A stretch of DNA of 64,000 nucleotides. Origin: Ipomoea triloba. Its lineage: Eukaryota > Streptophyta > Magnoliopsida > Solanales > Convolvulaceae. The notes below the pieces were generated by a model. The model was not told the origin of the DNA and did no database searches. It was given only the letters and a program-made list of their open reading frames with translations. Positions 58,301-64,000 of the stretch are shown in pieces. The stretch covers positions 10,717,338-10,781,337 of the forward strand of contig NC_044917.1 in assembly GCF_003576645.1 (NCBI RefSeq), read 5' to 3'. The position numbers and the translations under genes were made by a program. The number at the start of each line of letters is the position of its first letter. The first letter of the stretch is position 1.

Positions 58301-59187
58301 TGAAGCTTCCCGAGGTTCCCTATGCTCCGGGGGATGGGCCCCGAGATTGAATTCTGGTACAAGTAGAGATTCTGCAACTCACTGCAGTTCCCAATCTCCT
58401 CTGGGATGGGGCCTGACAACAGTGCTGTGTATATAGCTATGGTTTGAATCCTTTTCAGGTTCCCAATTGAGGACGGCAGGCCCCCGGAAATGCCTGTTTC
58501 TGCAAGGCCTAAAACCTGCAAGTTCTTGCAGTTCCCAATCTCAGAAGGTAGTTCACCTTTAAGATTCTGATTCCCACCAGCCCTGAACACCTCAAGATTG
58601 CTCAGCTGCCCAAAGCTCCTAGGAATCTCCCCGCTGATCTGGTTATCGTAGAGCGTTAGATACTTGAGGCTCTCCAGCCTCCCAATCTCCCCAGGAATCC
58701 CACCTTCAAGCAAATTTGTGCTGAGAGCCAAAGCCTGCAACTTTGTCAGATTACATATCTCTTCTGGAATGGTTCCTGTGATTGAGTTATCACTTATGTC
58801 AAGAACAACCAGCTCAAGATAATCCCCAAACTCCCTGGGAATTGAGCCTGTGAGATTGGCAGATGATAGGATCAGAGTATCCAATGATCTGAGAGGCTGC
58901 AAATTTGAAGGCAATGGGCCTTGCAAATTCACTGCCTTTAAGCTTATCTTCACAACTTCTCCATCTGAATTGCAGGATATCCCAAACCAGGAACAGGGAG
59001 TTTGGTCCACAGAATTCCATGACTTCAAAGCATCTGTTGAGCTGTTCAGGCTTGTCTTCCATGCTAGAAGAGCTTGGCCCTGTGCATCAATGGAGTAGGC
59101 AGAGGAGAAGAAGAGGGAGTTTAGTGAAAGAATTAGGAGTAAGGTATAGGTGGAGAAAAGAGAAGGGTTTCTTAGAAGTGCAGGCAT
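55381..59187 (-). CDS. LRR receptor-like kinase, subfamily XI, RGI/RGFR-like
   Basis: Plasma-membrane receptor of the clade that perceives secreted peptides; closest in pattern to RGI/RGFR proteins, which bind root meristem growth factor. Two exons (59187-56367, 55838-55381; GT-AG) encode 1092 residues. Signal peptide 1-33; LRR N-terminal cap with CSWFGISC; more than 20 leucine-rich repeats of the LxxLxxLxLxxNxLxGxIPxx type to about residue 690; membrane helix about 710-731; kinase from about 771. Kinase landmarks: GTGSSG (773-778), Lys794 in LAVKK, HGD (886-888) instead of HRD, DFG (906-908), and SDVYSFGIVLLEVLTGRHPL in exon 2. HGDVKAMN makes it a non-RD kinase, which is normal in this clade. 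Reading on past exon 1 enters intron and stops, so the short C-terminal exon is needed. Confidence 0.94.
55895..56160. repeat. SINE-like repeats (family B) in the receptor-kinase intron
   Basis: Two related stretches follow one another: CACAATGTTACAAGTTTGA occurs near 55935 and again near 56063. Each is followed by an AGGCAGCTAGGC or AGGTTGGCCAACTAG block and GTTTACC/GTTTATC. The order matches the family-B copies elsewhere. They lie in the 528-bp intron, antisense to the gene. Confidence 0.45.
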
Positions 59188-60589
59188 TGGTGAGAGAGCA
59201 AAGAAGAAGGTGATGAGTTCTTTGGGATTGTAGAAGGGGGAAACCCCATGTTTTGTTTATACAAGAAAACCAGAAGATCTGGATCCCAGACAACTTACAA
59301 TTTTCTATTATTATTGTACTTGGGGAAATGGCTGTTGATTGGGAGAATGCTGATGCAGATGGCTTCCTTTGCCTTATTTATTTGTTTATTTATTTTTATT
59401 TATTTATTTTTCTTTTTCATTTTGTTCAAAAAGGCGAAATCTCTCGCCCCAAGAGTCCCAAACGATGCCACCTACACAGGCTTAGCTCACTGGTTCAATA
59501 GGCAGTATTTGAGAGAAAAGACCAATATTCGAATCTCAGCAGTGTGGGATTATGTCCAAAATGGGCAGATCCTGCACCGGCATTTGGCCCTATATGCTGA
59601 GCCATTGAGTTGCATCTTCCTAAATGCTCTATCAGGTCAGGGTGTAAGTAGTCCTTAGGATGGGAGATTGAACCTTTTGAAAGAAGAATTGTGAGGGTAA
59701 ATCAATCTATTTTCACTTTTACAGCTTCTTTAACTTGTCTATTGATGGCAATAATCCTTCAAGCTAGTAGTGCTTTTGGATTGTTGTTTTCATATGACAT
59801 ATATTTGTTTGTCTCCATGACACTCTGCTTTTGGATAGTCTTTATTGGACATAGCGGTTGGAACAAAACTAGTGGTTTTCAATTCTCCATGGAAACCTTC
59901 ATTCCCTATTTATCTTCTTTTCTTTGTGTTAAATTTCATAGATATTTTATAGTCTATGCTTTTTTTTTACTCCAAAAGCTATCTATCAATTATTCTCATT
60001 CAAATATTATGTTCTACCTTTGTACAAATTCACCGATATTGCTAGAATTTCGTGAATTTTTGACAAATTGAATGACTATAAAAATTAAGATTTCAGTCAA
60101 AAAGTAATTTTTTTTTTAAACTACTATTGAGATTCGTAAAAATCTTTCTAAGTGATTTCTAACATTGATTAAAGTGGTTGGAATTTTTTATCACTTCCAA
60201 ACAATTCAAAATGTGATTGAAAGACCCTTAAAAAACTCTAAATTTTCAAAAAAACAGACCCACACATGTTTTATTTTATTATAGCAATGAATATATGATC
60301 TTTCATTGTCATAAGGGAAGCGCAGATCAACCACCCGCCCAGCTTGAATATGGATGTCGTATAACAATCATTTTAAGCCTTATCACTAACTTTCTCATCC
60401 AATGAATACCATCTTGGTAATCCTATTAATTATAATCATTAATTTGGTGGTTCATGAAATGCTAAAATATTATGTGTAAAAATATCATCCGGCCATTTAA
60501 TGATAATTAATATGACTGGTTTAATTCTTCACTATTACATAGAGTAAATTACTAAATCCCGTCTTATGACCTTGACAACATCTTAAAGT
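59188..60589. other. Receptor-kinase upstream region and spacer
   Basis: The first few hundred bases are the presumed promoter of the leftward receptor kinase. A tRNA-like stretch at 59465-59660 (GGCTTAGCTCACTGGTTCAA, then ATATTCGAATCTC) has the spacing of Pol III A and B boxes and may be another SINE. No exon is seen. Confidence 0.4.
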
Positions 60590-60656
60590 GATGCGGGGAC
60601 CAAACCCGTGCCACTCACATGCAAAGCGAGTACTCTACCATTTAAGCTACATCCCA
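60590..60656 (-). pseudogene. tRNA-Ala (UGC) pseudogene
   Basis: The minus strand aligns to the intact tRNA-Ala at 9329-9401 through GGTAGAG.ACTCGCTTTGCATG. The acceptor stem has mismatches and the T loop reads TTTGGTC instead of TTCGATC, so it is decayed. Confidence 0.75.
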
Positions 60657-61056
60657 TTTTTACATATGTGGAACTTTTGAATTAGTAGAAAGGGATTATT
60701 ATTATTAGGTAATTTTGCAAAGACTTTTTTTAGCCATTTCTGCAGTAGTGTAATGTACCATAAAGAGAGCTGGCAGAAAATGGTCCATCATATTCATATA
60801 TACATATAACACATATAGTGGTGGTACACAATATAATGATGAGTCATCCCACATGTTAGTTATGGGGATTTTAATTGACTCCTCAATGTGGTAGAAGAAC
60901 ATGGGTGAAAATAAAATTAAAATAAAAGAACATGGGTTAACTGACACCTTTGCATTTGCTTTCAAACTTCTCTACTTTTTAAACAAATTTTTAAGATTTC
61001 TTAACCAGGGGAAATTTTATTCCTTTTAAGACTTTAAGAAAAAATTACAGTATCAT
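60657..61056. other. AT-rich DNA, nothing recognised
   Basis: No exon, RNA gene or element end is seen. Confidence 0.4.
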
Positions 61057-61622
61057 TTACTTTTTTGGTCTCATTTTATATATGATTAATAAGAATTGAC
61101 TTAAGTTATTTACCATTCCAATTTTTATAATATTAAATTTAATTTTAGTATATAAAATTTACATATTTGTCAACTACTATGTAATGTGATAGCATCCCTG
61201 TTATCATTCTAAATAGGTGGTTACAGGATCGAACTCCGGTCGCGGTGGAAACATTGCTATTCTTTGGACACAAAAAAATTGAGAAATTATAGAACATATA
61301 TTATCTGTTAAGAATCATGAGTGGTTAAAAAATTAAATTTAAAAATAATCATAAAATACTAAAGAAAACAATCAAAGAAAAAAGAATTGGTTTAACAAAT
61401 CAATATTAAATATGATAGTTTTAAAAAAATAAAAAAAATAATGATAAAATAAAAAAAATATCAAAGAAAAAAGAATTGGTTTAACCAATAAATAATAAAT
61501 ATGATAGGTAAAAAAATTAATTTAAAAATATGATAAAATAGTTTTAAAAAAATAATCAAAGAAATAAAGTTAGTTTAATCAATAAATAGTAAATATGATA
61601 GGTAAAATGCTACAACTGGAGT
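61057..61622. mobile_element. Rearranged Stowaway-like MITE with three tandem internal segments
   Basis: The left and right ends (GGTCTCATTTTATATATG; GGTAAAATGCTACAACTGGAG) are decayed relatives of the element at 24481-24738. The segment corresponding to its right interior (AAAGAA...TTGGTTTAA..AAT..AT, then AAATATGATAGG) occurs three times at about 61370, 61455 and 61553. A family-C repeat (61180-61290) is inserted in the left half. Confidence 0.5.
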
Positions 61623-61812
61623 ATAATATTATTAGCGTGGATATTTTGTTTCAATTATCATAAATTTGAAGATGAGATGATTTCTGATAATGTGAAAGAA
61701 AGTTAATTACAAAGCCCTTCTTGAGAACCTAAAAGTAATTTCATAAATCAAACGAAGATATATAGTATTTATAGAGGCATATTCAATCTAAATTTTTGTA
61801 TTCAACACCCTT

Positions 61813-62000
61813 AGTACATTATATAAACTTTCATAAACATTAATTACTAAATATATATAGTTGCATCTACTTTATAGATAAAAGTTAAGAAGTTTAACAA
61901 TTATATAGTACATTATATAAACTTTCATAAACATTAATTACTATATATATGTAGTTGCATCTACTTTATAGATAAAATTTAAGAAGTTTAACAATTATAT
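61813..62000. repeat. 94-bp tandem repeat, two copies
   Basis: The segment from 61813 is repeated from 61907 with very few differences; both contain AGTACATTATATAAACTTTC and TTGCATCTACTTTATAGATA. Confidence 0.85.
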
Positions 62001-62016
62001 TGAACAAATAAAACCA

Positions 62017-62195
62017 AATACTTTGTGGTCAAGTTGCATAATTGTACTTTTTTCAAATAAGTGATTATAGGTTCAAAACCACTATGGGATTATTAATTTT
62101 TTAATACTTTCTCAACCTATTGCCCCCACATGGTTCGAACCTATGACTTCCCATTTGGAGAGCCACAGTTATGATGCTTGACCACAAGGTTACTA
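62017..62195. repeat. Inverted pair of SINE-like copies (family A)
   Basis: A plus-strand copy starts ACTTTGTGGTCAAGTTGCAT. A minus-strand copy, read from 62195 leftward, starts AACCTTGTGGTCAAGCATCA and has a B box GGTTCGAACC. They meet tail to tail around 62095 (TTAATACTTTCTCAACC), so the RNA could fold into a hairpin. Confidence 0.6.
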
Positions 62196-62249
62196 GTCAA
62201 AATTAAAGTTATTAATTTTTATTTTTTTGAAAACAAAGTTATTAATTTA

Positions 62250-63719
62250 TTTTTATTCAATTTTAATTTAATTAAGAACTCAATTACTCTTTCTAATCAA
62301 TACACCACCTATTTGTCAACTCTCATTAGTAAACCATATTTGTTATTCATTGTCTCTCCATTTGTCTTCAATCCTTTTCTTTTCTTTTTTGAAAAAAAAA
62401 ATCCCTAAAATTTTAAATTAAAAAAAAAAGGACAGAAAATGAAACCTTAACAGCATTATTTTCAGTGAAAATGGGGATCTGTATTAGTAGTTGTCACTTG
62501 TCAGCAGAAGAATATAAGAATATAATGAATTTGGATTTTAATTAATTAAGTATTTGCATAAAATATTGTAATTAGATGGAGATCCAATCTAATTAGTGTC
62601 TCTTTGAAAGTGGAGAGAGTGTGGAATACTGAAAGCCACATGGTAGGGAAGAATTATAATCTTTATTCTTATTTCTTTACATCTCTTGTTAATGTTAATT
62701 GTTTATTTAATTATAACATATAATAAACTGTAGATTAGGTCATGTTGTCGGGCGGCCTTGCACTCAAGAGGGACAAAACCACAACAATTTCAATCTTTTT
62801 AATTCATTCTATATATTGCCCTACCTAATTACTCTTTCATAAAAATTTTAAAAAAAATCACTTTAAACAGTCATTTCCTCCTTTTATATAAGATTGAAAA
62901 CTCTTTATATTTATAAATTACCTGTAAATAAATTGGTGAACCTTACTATGAATCAAACTAAATAATTCATGCAATAATAAAGTATTTTTCAAAAATCAAT
63001 ATAACAATGACGTGTTAAAGTTAAGATATGTTGTGAGCGTCGTATGCACTAATTTCATAGGTGTACTTTATATTTGATGGAGTTGTACCCTCACCATTCT
63101 TTTATATCACTAGTAAATCATACAATTTTATCAAATATACAACACTGTGATGTACAATATTGCATAAATTTTAAATAATTATTTGAATATATAACATTAA
63201 GGGAGACATTGGGAATGATCAAGGAGTACGTCTTCAATTACTTTCTAGCTTACTAGAGAATGTTGCGTAATAGGGAACCCACTAGGATATCCAATGTGGT
63301 AAGGGAAGAGAGCAAATGCATGGATTTCTCGACTCATCTAGCACAAATAGACCGCTAAGATACTTCAGTTTTATATTAACTAGCTAGATCGTCCTCCTGA
63401 TGAATATCGTCCTATAAAACGCCTTGCACACTTCAAATCGAAGTCTGGATCTCGCTCTCTCTTTGAAGTCTTTTGGTCGTTTTAAAAAAATATGGATTTT
63501 GTGTGCACACATGCTGCAAGTAATTATGGAAATTAAAGAAAGGTGAAGAGGCATAATTGGAATTTAGTTCATCACATGCAAGTCATCCAAAATGAAGAAC
63601 ACAATATAAAGGGATCGAGCATAAAATAATCCAAAGATAGATCAGGGATTCTTGAGTATTGACGTACTGGAATAGAATGCTTTATGCACCAATTATTTAG
63701 TTTGTTTAGACTTAATTTC
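62250..63719. other. AT-rich intergenic DNA, no gene seen
   Basis: No exon is recognised. Around 63410 CCTATAAAACGCC resembles a TATA box but no coding sequence follows within the window. Confidence 0.35.
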
Positions 63720-64000
63720 ATTTTTTTGTCCTAGATTTATAGGTGACAGTCCATTTTTAGTCATTTTTTTTATCAGAACATTCACTTTTGGTCTTAGTAT
63801 TATTGTGACATGACTATTTTTGCTTCTTTATTAACAAAATAGTTTAAATGTCGTTAAATACAAGGACATCTCGATCTTCAATTAAATATTTTTTTCAAAA
63901 AAAAAATATAGCGGCTCAACCTACTTTTTATAATAAAAGATCGAAATGTCTTTGTATTTAATGACATTTCAACAATTTTGTTGATAAAAGACTGGTCATG
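63720..64000. repeat. Inverted-repeat element cut by the window end
   Basis: The segment 63825-63880 (TTAACAAAATAGTTTAAATG, then ATACAAGGACATCTCGATC) is mirrored at 63925-63985 (GATCGAAATGTCTTTGTATT, then ACATTTCAACAATTTTGTTG). The centre is near 63905 and the outer right arm lies beyond the window. It looks like a MITE or foldback element. Confidence 0.55.

Noticed and set aside
59248..59658. 136-codon frame upstream of the receptor kinase
   Set aside because: The Phe-rich start comes from TTTA repeats and the rest overlaps a tRNA-like SINE candidate.
3825..64000. A functional gene cluster linking the enzymes and receptor in the window
   Set aside because: The genes belong to unrelated pathways and are spaced by transposon-rich DNA, as in ordinary plant euchromatin.

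Overview
The window is nuclear DNA from a flowering plant. Genes are interrupted by GT-AG introns, 5' leaders carry introns, Pol III tRNA genes are present, and AT-rich intergenic DNA is full of MITEs, SINE-like copies and LTR pieces. The gene families (cytosolic class I aldolase, UKL uridine kinase, DUF247, CH-domain kinesin-14, DUF868, plant RecX, an RGI/RGFR-type LRR receptor kinase) are those of a eudicot. Frequent ACGGAGTA/TACTCCGT remnants would fit an asterid such as Convolvulaceae, but that placement is only an inference. A run of N (43098-44051) shows this is a draft assembly.

Layout. 1-1965: decayed LINE with a DUF4283/zinc-knuckle ORF carrying six exact 42-bp tandem duplications. 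2640-3184: copia 3' end and LTR with a MITE inside. 3825-5841 (-): cytosolic fructose-bisphosphate aldolase, 3 exons. 6100-11900: transposon-rich DNA with Helitron-like ends, a hAT MITE, a tRNA-Ala/tRNA-iMet pair (-) and a solo LTR. 11938-18380 (-): UKL uridine kinase/UPRT-like gene, 14 coding exons and a leader intron. 18400-24740: LTR remnant, SINEs, MITEs, and a tRNA-Gly(GCC) followed by a possible C/D snoRNA. 24900-27683 (+): DUF247 gene with a clear upstream promoter. 27950-28520: U-box/ARM pseudogene. 31515-32929: Pack-MULE-like element with an ankyrin gene fragment and a perfect 9-bp target duplication. 34971-35607: related long foldback element. 38150-47347 (+): CH-domain kinesin-14 with 17 coding exons, including a U12-type AT-AC intron. 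48694-49584 (+): DUF868 gene. 50643-53482 (+): organellar RecX-like gene. 55381-59187 (-): LRR receptor kinase. 59190-64000: AT-rich DNA with SINEs, a tRNA-Ala pseudogene and a rearranged MITE.

The protein genes are ordinary single-copy plant genes with unrelated roles (glycolysis, pyrimidine salvage, microtubule motor, organelle recombination control, peptide-hormone perception). They do not form a pathway or cluster. The observations most worth a second look are the AT-AC intron, the gene-capturing MULE and its foldback relative, the candidate tRNA-snoRNA dicistron, the fixed 42-bp duplications (probably an assembler signature), and several tiny poly(T) insertions flanked by direct repeats.
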